A DNA stretch of 46,136 nt from Terriglobia bacterium (GCA_025350105.1 JANXYJ010000187.1:1-46136); one strand, 5' to 3'. Positions 1 to 9,608 are shown, numbered from the stretch's first letter. The notes: generated from the letters alone by a model not told the origin. A program made the numbers and translations.

Positions 1-161
1 CGGCGGGCCAGTCCACGCCCTTGCGGGTGAAGTTTAGTGAGCCTTCCAAGAACTACGAACTGGTGGATTATTCGGATACAAAGCTAAATCCAGCGTTACC
101 GGAATCCGCATTCAAACAGGACGTCCCGGCGGACTACAAACGCATCAAACCACAGCAATAG
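1..161 (+). CDS. C-terminal end of a possible LolA-like protein (partial)
   Basis: This is an open frame entering from the left edge and ending at TAG 159-161, so only the last 52 or so residues are visible. They include PLRVKFSEPSKNYELVDYSD and, near the end, a short stretch with Phe-Lys-Gln-Asp-Val-Pro. That arrangement resembles the tail of LolA-like or outer-membrane lipoprotein-sorting proteins, which often end in a strand followed by 'P..AFK..VP'. The match is from memory and is weak. No start, signal peptide or catalytic feature can be judged. It points toward the pentapeptide-repeat gene, which lies on the opposite strand 14 bases away. Confidence 0.55.
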   Translation, partial: AGQSTPLRVKFSEPSKNYELVDYSDTKLNPALPESAFKQDVPADYKRIKPQQ

Positions 162-175
162 CCCCTAGCAATGGA

Positions 176-1126
176 TTACGCTTTTGCTGGTTTTTCAGCG
201 CCAGAAAAACGCATAAACGGCCCGCGGCTACCGTTCGGCAGAATGGTTGACGGATCGGTCAGGGATTGCATGAGTTGGTCCTGTGTCAACTCCCTGGCTC
301 CGCGCAAATCCGCTCCGCGAAAATCCACCGTGTGCAGTTGTGCGGCGCCAAAGCGGGCACCGTCAAAAACGGCGTGATCGAAGCTACAGCCACGCAAACG
401 GGACTCTCGAAAGTCGGCTCGGCGCAAGTCGACATCCGCAAAATTGCACTGCACAATTTCAGCGCGGGTAAATTTGGCATCGTCCAGTTGCGCCTGGGTA
501 CAATTGCAGTGGTCCAGTTTCGCGCAATTGAAGCTGGCGCCCGTGGCTGTAACGGCACGAAAGTTTACGTGCTGTAGCCGCGCGTGATAGAACTGGGCGT
601 AGCTCAGAATGCTTTCGCTCCAATCCACATCGTAGAAGCGGGACTGATGAAAGTTTGCCGACTCTCCAGAAACCTGCTGAAAATTGGAATCACGCACCGA
701 GGCGTCAAGCATCTGAATGCGATCCATCTTGGCTCGCCGAAAACTGGCCTGTATCATCTTGCATTCCGAAAGACTGGCGCTGCGCAGCCATGCGCCGGAA
801 AGCTCCGCAGAATTCAAGCTGGCCGCCGTCAGATCAGCCCCCGCCAGATTGGCCCGTTGCAAATCCGCACGATCCATGGACGCACCGGTTAAATCGGCAC
901 CCGCCAGATTGGCGTCCAGAAACGTGGCCCCGTTCAAGAAGGCCTTCGCCAGTTTCGCTTCGTGCAGATCTTCATCATTCAGAGTTCGTCCGCTGAGATC
1001 GGCCTGCCGCCCATCCCCCAACCCGGCGAGCCACTTTTCGTGCGCCCGAAGAATCCCTGCCAGCGGCACTACTGTCGTTGTCAACTTAAAGCCACCACGT
1101 AAATTTCGCCACGCTCTCTGTAACAC
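176..1126 (-). CDS. Pentapeptide-repeat protein
   Basis: A 316-residue protein built almost entirely of A(D/N)LXX-type pentapeptide repeats from about residue 40 to 290 (for example ADLTGASMDRADLQRANLAG). Such repeats fold into a right-handed quadrilateral beta-helix. Family members include DNA-gyrase-protecting proteins, effectors and scaffolds, so no function can be assigned. About 40 non-repeat residues precede the repeats. There is no signal peptide or membrane segment, so the protein is probably cytoplasmic. The start used is GTG at 1126 and lacks a convincing ribosome-binding site; a later start is possible. It follows pdxT on the same strand after an 80-base gap that holds a 15-bp tandem repeat. 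Confidence 0.85.
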   Translation of the reverse strand: MLQRAWRNLRGGFKLTTTVVPLAGILRAHEKWLAGLGDGRQADLSGRTLNDEDLHEAKLAKAFLNGATFLDANLAGADLTGASMDRADLQRANLAGADLTAASLNSAELSGAWLRSASLSECKMIQASFRRAKMDRIQMLDASVRDSNFQQVSGESANFHQSRFYDVDWSESILSYAQFYHARLQHVNFRAVTATGASFNCAKLDHCNCTQAQLDDAKFTRAEIVQCNFADVDLRRADFRESRLRGCSFDHAVFDGARFGAAQLHTVDFRGADLRGARELTQDQLMQSLTDPSTILPNGSRGPFMRFSGAEKPAKA

Positions 1127-1158
1127 TTATCGGCGCAAACGAAGGGTAACTTTACTTA

Positions 1159-1203
1159 CACAAATCGGACCGGCACAAATCGGACCGGCACAAATCGGCT
1201 ACT
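1159..1203. repeat. 15-bp tandem repeat between pdxT and the pentapeptide gene
   Basis: CACAAATCGGACCGG is present twice exactly (1159-1173, 1174-1188), followed by a partial third copy (from 1189) that runs up to the pdxT stop codon region. It lies in the spacer downstream of pdxT. It is one of several 14-18 bp arrays in this window whose unit sequences are unrelated to each other. Confidence 0.9.
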
Positions 1204-1206
1204 GAG

Positions 1207-1764
1207 TCACAAGCGGCTGAGAAAACGCTGGTGTACGCGAATATCCGCCGTCAGTTCGGGATGGAAGGTGGTGGCCATATGCGAACCCTGTTCAATCCAC
1301 ACCGGATCACCCTGATACCAGGCCAAAATGGTAACCGCCGGGCCAGTACTGCGGATAATCGGTGCGCGGATGAAGACTGCTTCCATCTCACTCTGGTCTT
1401 TGACGGTGACCCGCGAGATGCGGCTGTCGATCTGCCGGCCATAAGCATTGCGTTCGACCGAAATGTCCAGAACCCCCAGCGAAGCCTGTGCCGGGTGTGT
1501 CACCTGCTTGGCCAGCAGGATGGCGCCGGCGCAGGTTCCGTAAACAGGCTTGTCTGCGGCGAAGGCCAGAAGCGGCGCAGTCAGCCCTTCAAACGCCAGC
1601 AACTTCAGCATGGTGGTGCTTTCGCCACCGGGAATGATCAGGCCGTGACACGCCGCTAATTCCAAAGGAGTGCGCACTTGCACGGCATGCCCCCCGGCGC
1701 GTTGCACGGCCTGCGCATGCGCTTCGAAATCGCCCTGCAAGGCCAGAATTCCGCAGGTCTTCAT
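1207..1764 (-). CDS. pdxT: Pyridoxal 5'-phosphate synthase glutaminase subunit PdxT
   Basis: The 185-residue class I glutamine amidotransferase subunit of PLP synthase. It hydrolyses glutamine and channels ammonia to PdxS. The whole family signature is visible: GGEST at residues 46-50, the nucleophile Cys78 in YGTCAGAILL, and the His-Glu pair of the triad in FHPE at residues 167-170. Length is normal for the family. It starts 20 bases after the pdxS stop codon on the same strand, so the two subunits are almost certainly co-transcribed and translated in balance. This is the DXP-independent (ribose-5-phosphate) route to vitamin B6. Confidence 0.97.
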   Translation of the reverse strand: MKTCGILALQGDFEAHAQAVQRAGGHAVQVRTPLELAACHGLIIPGGESTTMLKLLAFEGLTAPLLAFAADKPVYGTCAGAILLAKQVTHPAQASLGVLDISVERNAYGRQIDSRISRVTVKDQSEMEAVFIRAPIIRSTGPAVTILAWYQGDPVWIEQGSHMATTFHPELTADIRVHQRFLSRL

Positions 1765-1784
1765 GCTTCAAAAGAGGACGCCAC

Positions 1785-2714
1785 TTACCAGCCGCGGGTC
1801 TGCATCAGTTCGCTTTCCGGCAACTTACTGATGTCCAATCCCGGCATGGCTTCACCCAGTTCCTCGCTGGCTTCCAACAGCTTGGCTGGATCGCGGAAAT
1901 GCGTGGCAGCCTTTACGATGGCTTCGGCACGTTTCTGCGGGTCTTCCGACTTGAAAATACCACTACCAACGAATACCGCTTCGGCGCCCAATTGCATCAC
2001 CAGCGCAGCGTCGGCGGGAGTGGCGATACCACCGGCCGAGAAATTCGGCACGGGCAGTTTGCCGTTGGCGGCAACCCACTCCACCAGATCGAGCGGTGCG
2101 CCCAGATTCTTGGCCTCGTGCACCAATTCTTCCTTGCCCAGTATGGTCAGGTGGCGCATCTCCTTGACGATGGTCCGGATGTGCCGCACGGCTTCCACGA
2201 TATTGCCGGAACCGGCTTCACCTTTGGTGCGAATCATGGCCGCGCCCTCGGCAATGCGCCGCAGGGCTTCGCCCAAATTGCGCGCTCCGCAGACGAACGG
2301 AATCCGGAACGTGCGTTTGTCGATGTGGTGCTCTTCATCGGCGGGCGTTAGTACTTCGCTCTCGTCGATGAAATCCACGTTCAACGCTTCCAGCACCAGG
2401 GCTTCGGTGAAGTGCCCGATGCGCGCCTTGGCCATTACAGGGATCGATACCGCGCGTTGAATTTCTTTGATGATGCGGATGTTCGCCATGCGTGCCACTC
2501 CGCCATCGCGGCGGATATCGGAAGGGACGCGCTCCAGCGCCATGACGGCGCAAGCGCCGGCCTTTTCGGCAATTTCCGCCTGCTTTACATTGGTGACGTC
2601 CATGATGACGCCGCCCTTCAACTGTTCGGCAAAGCCGACTTTCACGCGAAATTCGTCGGAAGCCCGAATTTCGTTGGAAAAACGGTAAGAGTTTGACACG
2701 TTTGACTGAGACAT
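1785..2714 (-). CDS. pdxS: Pyridoxal 5'-phosphate synthase lyase subunit PdxS
   Basis: The 309-residue synthase subunit that makes PLP from ribose 5-phosphate, glyceraldehyde 3-phosphate and ammonia in a 12+12 complex with PdxT. Residues equivalent to the known catalytic set are in place: Asp39 in GGVIMDVTN, Lys96 in [11 protein letters not shown] and Lys164 in [14 protein letters not shown]. With an offset of 15 these match Asp24, Lys81 and Lys149 of the Bacillus enzyme. The 15 extra N-terminal residues are a modest extension. ATG at 2714 follows a good ribosome-binding site (GAAGGAAAGG). It is the first gene of the pdxS-pdxT pair and is divergent from the RidA-like gene at 2795. Confidence 0.98.
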   Translation of the reverse strand: MSQSNVSNSYRFSNEIRASDEFRVKVGFAEQLKGGVIMDVTNVKQAEIAEKAGACAVMALERVPSDIRRDGGVARMANIRIIKEIQRAVSIPVMAKARIGHFTEALVLEALNVDFIDESEVLTPADEEHHIDKRTFRIPFVCGARNLGEALRRIAEGAAMIRTKGEAGSGNIVEAVRHIRTIVKEMRHLTILGKEELVHEAKNLGAPLDLVEWVAANGKLPVPNFSAGGIATPADAALVMQLGAEAVFVGSGIFKSEDPQKRAEAIVKAATHFRDPAKLLEASEELGEAMPGLDISKLPESELMQTRGW

Positions 2715-2794
2715 AGCCTTTCCTTCACAGTACCACGCAGCGCAGTCCGAATCGTGCCGGGGCCATCCGTTTCTAAATGCTAAACTGCTGATTA

Positions 2795-3853
2795 ATGTCC
2801 CGCTTCCGCCAGTTGCTGTTTCTGCTGATTCTCACGGCAACGCAGGTAATCTTCGCGCAGAAGCGTAAATCCAAAAAGCCAGAGGAGGAACCCAAACCGC
2901 AAGTTCTGGCCGTACTCCCCCAACCGCCCGAGGCGCTCACGGTGGAAACCGCCAGACTTACCTATCAGGTTTCACCACTCTCCGATAAGGGCTTGCTTTC
3001 GCAACAGGTGCGCGACGCACTGAAGGCGCTGGAACGTCAGGCGCGTGGAGGGACACTAGTGAAATTGCGCGCTTTCGTGGCGGGCTCCGGCGATCTGCGG
3101 CGCGTCAAGGAGATTGTCAGCGAGGAATTTGCCGATCGCAAGTTGGCTCTTCCGGTGGTAAGCACGATTCAGGTGGGGGCACTGCCCATGATCGGAGCAC
3201 AAGTTGTATTGGAGGGGACGGCGCTCGATCGCAAGGCGGTTAGTTTACAAGGTTTAGCATTTATCTCCGGTGTGACAACGCGCAACCCGGCGGCATCCGT
3301 GGCGCAACTGAAACAAGCCACGGACGCTGCCGGTGTAAAGGCAAATGACGTCCTGCGGATTACCTGTTTCCTGAGCTCTCTGGATCAACTGGATGCCGGC
3401 AAAAATGGAGTCACCGCCGCTTTCCCAATGGCCGCGGCGAACTTCGTACAAATGCAACGGCTGGGCATCGAGCCGCAGGTTTCCTGCGAAGCGGTGGGGC
3501 GACTGAGCGCGGCACCGGCCTCTCCGCTGGTGATCACAAAGGGTTACGCATTGGCAAACACAGGCAAACTGGTTCTCACCGAAACGCAACTGGCATTTCG
3601 CGATCAGGATTCCGACCTTCGGCTGGCGTTCCAACGTTTAATAAAAACACTGGCTGCCCAAGGGGCACTGCCCAAAGACGTTTTTTGGACCAGCACCTTC
3701 GCCCTGACGCGGCCGGTGGAGCAGAAACTGGATTCGCTGCGTGGGGAATTCCTAGATCAGTCTCACCCGCCCGCAGGGACTTCATTGCTAATCGAAGGCT
3801 TACCGTCCACCGACGCAACGGCGGCGATCGAAGTGATGGCGATTCACAATTAA
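2795..3853 (+). CDS. Exported protein with three RidA/YjgF-like modules
   Basis: A 352-residue protein with a cleavable signal peptide ([17 protein letters not shown], ending near residue 21) and a Lys/Pro-rich linker to about residue 35. Three segments of about 100 residues then follow, each resembling a RidA/YjgF fold: about 50-140 ([20 protein letters not shown]), about 150-245 ([20 protein letters not shown]) and about 250-352 ([19 protein letters not shown]). RidA proteins are normally single-domain cytoplasmic trimers that deaminate reactive enamine/imine intermediates. The Arg that binds carboxylates in true RidA is not evident here, so these modules may be binding scaffolds. An ATG at 2795 lies 8 bases after a TAAACT hexamer and has no obvious ribosome-binding site. 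Confidence 0.7.
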   Translation: MSRFRQLLFLLILTATQVIFAQKRKSKKPEEEPKPQVLAVLPQPPEALTVETARLTYQVSPLSDKGLLSQQVRDALKALERQARGGTLVKLRAFVAGSGDLRRVKEIVSEEFADRKLALPVVSTIQVGALPMIGAQVVLEGTALDRKAVSLQGLAFISGVTTRNPAASVAQLKQATDAAGVKANDVLRITCFLSSLDQLDAGKNGVTAAFPMAAANFVQMQRLGIEPQVSCEAVGRLSAAPASPLVITKGYALANTGKLVLTETQLAFRDQDSDLRLAFQRLIKTLAAQGALPKDVFWTSTFALTRPVEQKLDSLRGEFLDQSHPPAGTSLLIEGLPSTDATAAIEVMAIHN

Positions 3854-3920
3854 TGGGTGATGAACCTGATTTTGCGCTCGCTTACGCTCGCGGCTTAGTG
3901 CTGATTTTTAGCCTAAACCA

Positions 3921-5168
3921 CTAAGCTTCGCCGCGAATGAGATCGTGATAGGACTCGCGGTCTCGAACTACCTTCCATTCGGAGCCCTGCACCAAAACTT
4001 CGGCAGGCCGGGGCCGCGTGTTGTAGTTGGAGGCTTGGACGAAGCCGTACGCACCTGCTGTCGAAATCGCTAACAAGTCCCCCGGAAACGCTTCCTGCAT
4101 GGTGCGATCCTTGGCCAGGAAATCGCCCGTCTCACAAACCGGGCCGACGACGTCCGCTTGAATCATTGGCGCGGAGCTTTGCCGCAGCGGAAGAATATCG
4201 TGATAGGCCTGATACAGCGCCGGACGAATCAAGTCGTTCATCGCCGCGTCGACAATTACAAATTCCTTTTCGCCACTGGTTTTTCGATACAACGTTTTGG
4301 TCAGCAACACGCCTGCTCCGCCCACGATGGAACGACCCGGCTCCACCAGCACGCGCAGGTTCTGGTTTTGTACCCGGTCTTTCAACCGGGCGATGAACGC
4401 GGCGATAGATGGCGTGGCGTCCTCCGGCTTATACGCCACGCCCAAGCCCCCGCCCAAATCCGCGTGTTGGATATCGAAACCCTTCTCGCGCAGCGTAACA
4501 ATCAATTCCAAGACGCGGTCCACGGCTTCCATTACAGGGCCGGAGTCCATCAACTGGGATCCGATGTGGCAACTGACGCCCTCCAGCAGCAAGCTGGAAA
4601 ATTGCCGCGCTCGCTGGTACACGGCCAAGGCCTCGGCGATATCGATGCCAAATTTGTGCGCCAGTTTGCCAGTGGAAATGTAGTGATGCGTGTGCGCTTC
4701 CACATCAGGATTCACGCGCAGCGCAATCCGGGCTTTCAATCCGCGCCGATGCGCTAACGCATCGATCAGTGCCAATTCTGGTTCCGACTCGCAATTGAAG
4801 GCCAGAATGCCGGCTTTCAAGGCGTCGTCAATCTCTCCGGCGGTTTTACCAACGCCCGAGAAAACGATTTTGGCTGGATCGCCTCCCGCTTGCAAAACGC
4901 GAAACAATTCCCCGCCAGAAACGATATCGAAACCCGCGCCTGCCTGCGCCAGCAAGCGCAAAATCGACAGATTCGAGTTGGCCTTCACGGCGTAACACAC
5001 CGTATGCGGCAGCGCGCCAAAACCATCGTCGTAAGCGCGATAGTTGGCCAAAATTGCGCTGGCGGAATAAACATAAGTGGGCGTACCGGCTCGGGAGGCG
5101 ATGTCGGCCAGGGCTACGTTCTCACAAAATAAGGTTCGATCTTGGTAGAGGAATGGATTCGCAGACAC
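3921..5168 (-). CDS. lysA: Diaminopimelate decarboxylase
   Basis: A 415-residue PLP enzyme (fold type III, alanine-racemase-like barrel plus beta domain) that converts meso-diaminopimelate to L-lysine and CO2. The PLP Schiff-base lysine is in CYAVKANSN. HIGSQLMD, the phosphate-binding EPGRSIVGGAG and the active-site Cys in VCETGDFLA all match the family. Length is typical. The start is GTG at 5168, six bases after the stop of the upstream phosphatase gene, so the two are probably in one transcript. The gene converges on the RidA-like gene at 2795; the 67-base gap holds only a weak inverted repeat. Confidence 0.97.
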   Translation of the reverse strand: MSANPFLYQDRTLFCENVALADIASRAGTPTYVYSASAILANYRAYDDGFGALPHTVCYAVKANSNLSILRLLAQAGAGFDIVSGGELFRVLQAGGDPAKIVFSGVGKTAGEIDDALKAGILAFNCESEPELALIDALAHRRGLKARIALRVNPDVEAHTHHYISTGKLAHKFGIDIAEALAVYQRARQFSSLLLEGVSCHIGSQLMDSGPVMEAVDRVLELIVTLREKGFDIQHADLGGGLGVAYKPEDATPSIAAFIARLKDRVQNQNLRVLVEPGRSIVGGAGVLLTKTLYRKTSGEKEFVIVDAAMNDLIRPALYQAYHDILPLRQSSAPMIQADVVGPVCETGDFLAKDRTMQEAFPGDLLAISTAGAYGFVQASNYNTRPRPAEVLVQGSEWKVVRDRESYHDLIRGEA

Positions 5169-5174
5169 GTTGTA

Positions 5175-6926
5175 CTAGCCTACGACTTTCATCACCACCG
5201 CCGTTTGATCGTCGGTGAGTGCTACGCCGTCGCGGAATTCATCCAACTCCATAAACAGATGATCCACTACCGCGCGAGCCGAACTACCGCCATAGTCCTG
5301 CAGCAGACGTTTCACTCGAATCCGCGAAAATTGCTGATCGCGCTCATTCAACTGATCCTCCAACCCATCGGAGAAAAGCAAGAGAGTGTCACCTGGCTCG
5401 CAGTTGTATTCCGATTCCTCGTATTCCTGATTTTCCAGCAGTCCGATAGGGACGCCTTCGGTTTCGGTGACTTGCACGACACCCTTCCGGCAAATAAACA
5501 GCGGTTCGGCTCCAGCGTTGGAAAGCGTCAGCCGCCGCAGTCGCGGCTCCCACAGCAGAACGGTTAGCGTGGCATATTGGGCGTCCACCTTGCGCTCCAT
5601 GAGGGCTTCGTTCAAGGACTTCATCAGCATCGCCGGGCTCCGTCTGCGCGGAACCAGAATGCGCATCAGACCGCTGATCAGGGCGCCATATAACGCGGCG
5701 GCGGGACCCTTTCCGCTGACATCGCCAAAGGCAATGACGGCATAGTCGTCGCCATGCTCAAAGAATTCGTAGACATCGCCGGAAATCTCACGCGCCGCGC
5801 GGGAGCGTATCGCCACATCCAAGCCGCGAATCTCCGCGGTGCGCGGCAGCAAAACGTTTTGCAGTTGCCGTGCCGCTTTCAGATCGCTATCCATCCGTTT
5901 GCCGCGGGTGGCGAGTTCCTCATACAGCCGGGCATTTTCTACCGAACTGGCAATTTGCGGGGCCAGCAAAGTGAGCATCTGCTGACGTTCGTCGGTGAAA
6001 TACCCGATGCGTTCGCTTTCGACATTTAGAATCCCCACAACCCGATCCTGCACCATCAGTGGCACTGCGATTTCTGAAAGAATGTCCGGATGCATGGGAA
6101 TGTAACGCGAATCCTTGCGCGTATCGTTCACGCGCACGATCTGTCGTGACGTGGCGGCGGCGCCAGTGATTCCCTTCCCTAGCGGAATATTGTCGGAATC
6201 CACTCTCTGGTCGTAGCGAACACTAAAGCGGTGGCGCAGCACCGCGCGCTCGGCGTCCAATAGAAAAATACTGAAAGCGTCAAAGTGCATCAACGTGCGA
6301 ATGGAGGCGGCGATCCTTCCCAGCAATTCGGTTAGATCCAAAATCGAACTGAACTCCTGGGAAAGCTGGGTCAGCGTTTGCAGCGTCCGGTTCTGCCGAT
6401 CCACCCGGCGATACAGGCTGGCGTTTTCAATCGATGCGGCAACGCGGGAGGCAATCAGCCGCATCAACGCACGATCGTGATCACCATAAGCGCGCAGGCG
6501 GGTGGATTGAACGTCCAGCACGCCCACTAACCGGCTACGCACCATCATCGGGACGGCCAGTTCGCTGCGCACGGCGTCCAGCGCGTTCAGGTAACGCGGG
6601 TCGGTGCTGACGTCTTCGACAAGCACTGGTTGGCGGCTTTGTGCGGCGGTTCCTACCAATCCCTCGCCCAATCCCAGCACCAGGCTTCGAACCACTTCTT
6701 CGCGATGCCCAATGGAATGGCGAATCCGTAAACCGCCCGTCTTTTCGCTAAAAAGCAAAATGGCGAACAGGTCGTAGGGAATCACGTCCTTAACAATGGA
6801 GGCGACGTTGGCCAGCAACTTGTCGAGATCCAGCGTTTCGCTGGTGATGCGCGAAACCTCGAGAAGAAAATCGAGCAGTTCTGCCCGTTCGGTGAATTTT
6901 ACGGCTGCTTTACGCGGTGTGGCCAT
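5175..6926 (-). CDS. GAF-GAF-SpoIIE (PP2C-type) serine phosphatase
   Basis: A 583-residue cytoplasmic signalling protein. Residues about 20-165 and 190-345 form two GAF domains, recognised by the repeated pattern 'VPMMVRSRLVGVLDVQS' / 'VPLMVQDRVVGILNVES'. Residues about 370-583 form a SpoIIE/RsbU-type PP2C phosphatase with the metal-binding Asp residues in REISGDVYEFFE, GDVSGKGPAAALYGALISG and LLLFSDGLED. Such proteins usually dephosphorylate an anti-sigma antagonist in partner-switching pathways, with GAF domains sensing a small ligand. No kinase, antagonist or sigma factor is adjacent, so the target is unknown. It sits between deoC and lysA on the same strand. Confidence 0.93.
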   Translation of the reverse strand: MATPRKAAVKFTERAELLDFLLEVSRITSETLDLDKLLANVASIVKDVIPYDLFAILLFSEKTGGLRIRHSIGHREEVVRSLVLGLGEGLVGTAAQSRQPVLVEDVSTDPRYLNALDAVRSELAVPMMVRSRLVGVLDVQSTRLRAYGDHDRALMRLIASRVAASIENASLYRRVDRQNRTLQTLTQLSQEFSSILDLTELLGRIAASIRTLMHFDAFSIFLLDAERAVLRHRFSVRYDQRVDSDNIPLGKGITGAAATSRQIVRVNDTRKDSRYIPMHPDILSEIAVPLMVQDRVVGILNVESERIGYFTDERQQMLTLLAPQIASSVENARLYEELATRGKRMDSDLKAARQLQNVLLPRTAEIRGLDVAIRSRAAREISGDVYEFFEHGDDYAVIAFGDVSGKGPAAALYGALISGLMRILVPRRRSPAMLMKSLNEALMERKVDAQYATLTVLLWEPRLRRLTLSNAGAEPLFICRKGVVQVTETEGVPIGLLENQEYEESEYNCEPGDTLLLFSDGLEDQLNERDQQFSRIRVKRLLQDYGGSSARAVVDHLFMELDEFRDGVALTDDQTAVVMKVVG

Positions 6927-6977
6927 ACATAAATAAGGTGTTGCGATCGTGACGATGGAGACAGCGAGGAGTACGCT

Positions 6978-7727
6978 TCACCCGAGTTCGAAGGCGGCTT
7001 CCATGATTTTCACGCTGGCGCTGGCGCCCACTCGCGTGGCTCCCGAGGCCACCATTTTTTTCAGATCTTCCAGCGTCCGAATACCGCCCGACGCTTTTAC
7101 CCCCATCGCGGGACCGACGATCTTGCGCATCAGAGCCACGTCCGCCACTGTGGCGCCGCCGGGGCCGAATCCGGTGGAGGTTTTGACAAACGCCGCACCG
7201 GCCTCCTTTGAAAGCAGACAGGCGGTGGCTTTCTGCGTATCGTTGAGGAGCGCGGCCTCCAGAATCACCTTGACGATCGCTGCGTGTTGAGGAGATGCTT
7301 TAGGTACCGCGCTCCGCGCTGCTTCCACCACTCCTGCAATATCGTCTCGCACCAAGTCAAAGTGGCCGCCCCGCAGTTCGCCGACATTGATTACCATGTC
7401 GATCTCGTGCGCCCCTGCCCTGACAGCTTCGCGAGTTTCGGCAATTTTCATCGACGTGGTGGTGGCACCGAGGGGAAACCCAACCACACTGCAGGTCTTG
7501 ACTGCAGAATTGACAAGCTTCGCTGCCACCAACGGCACCCAATAAGGATTCACGCAAACGCTGGCGAAAGTGTAGCGCAGCGCCTCCGCGCATACTTTTT
7601 CGACATCCGCACTGGTGGCATCCGGTTTCAGGATGGTGTGGTCAATCAGCCCTGCGATGGTTTGGGGGTCCACGAGACCGTCATCATAACATAGCGATTT
7701 CGGTGGTTTGCCCTGAACCAACGTCAC
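6978..7727 (-). CDS. deoC: Deoxyribose-phosphate aldolase
   Basis: A class I aldolase that cleaves 2-deoxyribose 5-phosphate to glyceraldehyde 3-phosphate and acetaldehyde in nucleoside salvage. [21 protein letters not shown], the Schiff-base lysine in FVKTSTGF and the second active-site lysine in [10 protein letters not shown] are all present. The full frame gives 249 residues from a GTG at 7727. Family members usually begin a few residues before LIDHT, so a GTG at 7673 (231 residues) is an equally good or better start. It is the first gene of the deoC / phosphatase / lysA run; no other deo genes are nearby. Confidence 0.95.
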   Translation of the reverse strand: MTLVQGKPPKSLCYDDGLVDPQTIAGLIDHTILKPDATSADVEKVCAEALRYTFASVCVNPYWVPLVAAKLVNSAVKTCSVVGFPLGATTTSMKIAETREAVRAGAHEIDMVINVGELRGGHFDLVRDDIAGVVEAARSAVPKASPQHAAIVKVILEAALLNDTQKATACLLSKEAGAAFVKTSTGFGPGGATVADVALMRKIVGPAMGVKASGGIRTLEDLKKMVASGATRVGASASVKIMEAAFELG

Positions 7728-7773
7728 ATTCTGCCAGATTGTCTCATCTCCGGCGCCCAGCGGCCCAGATAAA

Positions 7774-7848
7774 CCTGTAGGACAAGCACTAGTGTCCCTG
7801 TAGGAAATTTTCCAACTTGACGGCCGTAAGGGGCGTACCCGACACTAG
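7774..7848. repeat. Short direct and inverted repeats beside the truncated Ig-like gene
   Basis: CCTGTAGGA occurs at 7774-7782 and again at 7797-7805. A perfect 8-bp inverted pair, CTAGTGTC (7789-7796) and GACACTAG (7841-7848), overlaps it. The block lies just upstream of the frame that enters the Ig-like repeats. It could be a scar of the event that removed the 5' end of that gene, but such short matches can also occur by chance. Confidence 0.5.
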
Positions 7849-9538
7849 AAACCGAGAGCTTTCATGGAATTCGGAAGGCCGCTCCCCTGCCTGGCATTCT
7901 AGCAGTCACGCGCAAGATCGTTACCGCTGCGGTAAACTGACCAGCACTTGCCTGAGGCGAGTGGCAACCCCAGAACGAACCGCCATCGACGACCCCACCA
8001 AATCCGCTACCGCGACGGTGACCATACAGCAGTCAGTAACGATCAGCGTGGGCCCCGATGGCGTGAGTCTATCGTCACTGCAAACGGCTCAATTCACAGC
8101 CACGGTCGGAAATGCCGCTAACACGGCGGTAACGTGGTCGCTGAGCAGCGCTGTGGGGAGCATTTCGGCCGGCGGCCTTTATACCGCACCCAGTTTGATC
8201 GGCAGCCAACGGACCCTCACTATCAAAGCGACCTCGGCCGCCGATACGACGAAATTCGCAAGTGTGATCATCACGCTCTTGCCGGTAAGCGTAACCGTTA
8301 GCCCTCTCACTTCTACCTTGATTGCCGGGCAAACCCAGCAATTCACAGCAACGATTCTTGGGTCCGCAAACACGGCGGTAACCTGGTCGCTCAGTAGCGC
8401 CGTTGGGACCATTTCGGCGGCTGGCCTCTACACTGCGCCTTCGCCCGCAAGTAGCGTAAAGGTTACGGTGAAAGCGACGTCCATCGCCGACCCCACCAAG
8501 TCGGCTGGTGCTACGGTTACGCTCTTGCCATTGTCTGAGGGAGTGCTCCCTGCAAAAGCGACGGTTGGAGGTGGGCAAAGTCAGCAATTCGTGGCGACGA
8601 TCACAAACTCCAGCAATCCAGCCGTCACCTGGTCGATAAGTCCGTTGACCGGTGCTATCGATGCGACCGGCCGCTACGTTGCGCCGGCCGTGATCACCGC
8701 ACAGCAAACGGTGACGGTGAAAGCGACCGCGGTTGGCGACCCCACCAAGTCCGCCACGGCTACCGTCACGTTGGTACCGCTCAGCGTCGCGATGAGTCCG
8801 GCGAAAGCGACGCTGAATATCACTCAGACCCAGCAGTTCGCAGCGACCATCGCGAACTCCGTAAATACCGCGGTAACCTGGTCGATCAGCCCCGTCGTGG
8901 GAACCTTGGATGTTACTGGCCTCTACACGGCGCCCGCCAGTATTGTTAGCCAACAGAACATAACGGTAAAAGCAACGTCGCTAGCCGATCCAACCAAGTC
9001 GGCTAGCGCCACCGTTACGCTAGTCCCCGTAGGGGTTAGCATCAGCCCCACCAAGGTAACGTTAAATATTTCGCAGACGCAGCAATTCACCGCAGCGGTG
9101 ACAAACGCACCGAACACGTCGGTTACTTGGTCGCTTACAGGCGTTGGGGCCGGAACCATCAGCAACACGGGGCTGTACACAGCGCCGGTCAGCATCGCCA
9201 GTCAGCAGACGGTGACGGTGACCGCCACCTCGCTAGCCGATCCTACAAAATCGGCCAGCGCGACGATTACGTTGGTTCCTGTGAAGGTAACGGTCACGCC
9301 GGCAACGGCGACGTTGACCAGCGCAAAGACGCAACAATTCACCGCAGCCCTCACGGGGACCAGCAACACCGCGGTGACTTGGTCGTTGAGTGGAACGGGC
9401 ACCAGCCTGGGCAGTATCAGCACCGTCGGCCTATACACGGCACCGACGGTGACGGCAAAGCAAACGATTACCGTGAAAGCCACTTCGGTGGCCGACCCGA
9501 CAAAATCTACTATGGCAACCGTCACGGTAAATCCGTAG
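7817..9538 (+). CDS. Bacterial Ig-like repeat protein, probably missing its 5' end
   Basis: The open frame is 573 residues. From about residue 73 it holds six tandem Ig-like domains of about 83 residues (DNA period about 250 bp). Each has the pattern '[29 protein letters not shown]' and ends in 'KATS.ADPTKSA.ATVTL'. Such repeats are typical of large exported adhesin or surface proteins in Acidobacteriota. Two things are odd. The first 54 residues look non-coding in composition and contain no signal peptide. Recognisable repeat sequence begins abruptly at about nt 7980, in the middle of a unit, at the [15 protein letters not shown] end. I infer a 5'-truncated remnant, so the true start and expression are uncertain. 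It stops cleanly after the last domain. Confidence 0.7.
   Translation: MTAVRGVPDTRNRELSWNSEGRSPAWHSSSHAQDRYRCGKLTSTCLRRVATPERTAIDDPTKSATATVTIQQSVTISVGPDGVSLSSLQTAQFTATVGNAANTAVTWSLSSAVGSISAGGLYTAPSLIGSQRTLTIKATSAADTTKFASVIITLLPVSVTVSPLTSTLIAGQTQQFTATILGSANTAVTWSLSSAVGTISAAGLYTAPSPASSVKVTVKATSIADPTKSAGATVTLLPLSEGVLPAKATVGGGQSQQFVATITNSSNPAVTWSISPLTGAIDATGRYVAPAVITAQQTVTVKATAVGDPTKSATATVTLVPLSVAMSPAKATLNITQTQQFAATIANSVNTAVTWSISPVVGTLDVTGLYTAPASIVSQQNITVKATSLADPTKSASATVTLVPVGVSISPTKVTLNISQTQQFTAAVTNAPNTSVTWSLTGVGAGTISNTGLYTAPVSIASQQTVTVTATSLADPTKSASATITLVPVKVTVTPATATLTSAKTQQFTAALTGTSNTAVTWSLSGTGTSLGSISTVGLYTAPTVTAKQTITVKATSVADPTKSTMATVTVNP
8034..9535 (+). repeat. Six ~250-bp repeat units encoding Ig-like domains
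   Basis: Units begin near 8034, 8284, 8530, 8780, 9026 and 9280. Similarity between units is clear at both protein level and DNA level (for example the GACCCCACCAAGTC core near each unit end). A seventh, partial unit is represented only by its last 45 bases or so near 7982-8026. Confidence 0.85.
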
Positions 9539-9596
9539 GCGTTCTTAGTCATCGAGTGGCTCATCCGTTGGTCATCGAGAATGCGCGGCTTTCCTC

Positions 9597-9602
9597 TATA
9601 CT
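9597..9602 (+). promoter_or_regulatory. Candidate -10 element for a leaderless argD mRNA
   Basis: TATACT lies six bases before the argD ATG (9609), and no Shine-Dalgarno sequence is present. A -10 box at this distance would place the transcription start at or next to the A of the ATG. No good -35 hexamer is seen at 16-18 bases. This is an inference from spacing alone. Confidence 0.4.
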
Positions 9603-9608
9603 GAGTAG

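Noticed and set aside
3893-3926. 8-bp inverted repeat GCTTAGTG/CACTAAGC between the RidA-like gene and lysA
   Set aside because: The stem is short, AT-rich and overlaps the lysA stop; too weak to call a terminator.
8034-9535. Regularly spaced repeats that could suggest a CRISPR array
   Set aside because: The period is about 250 bp, the repeats are in frame and encode Ig-like domains.
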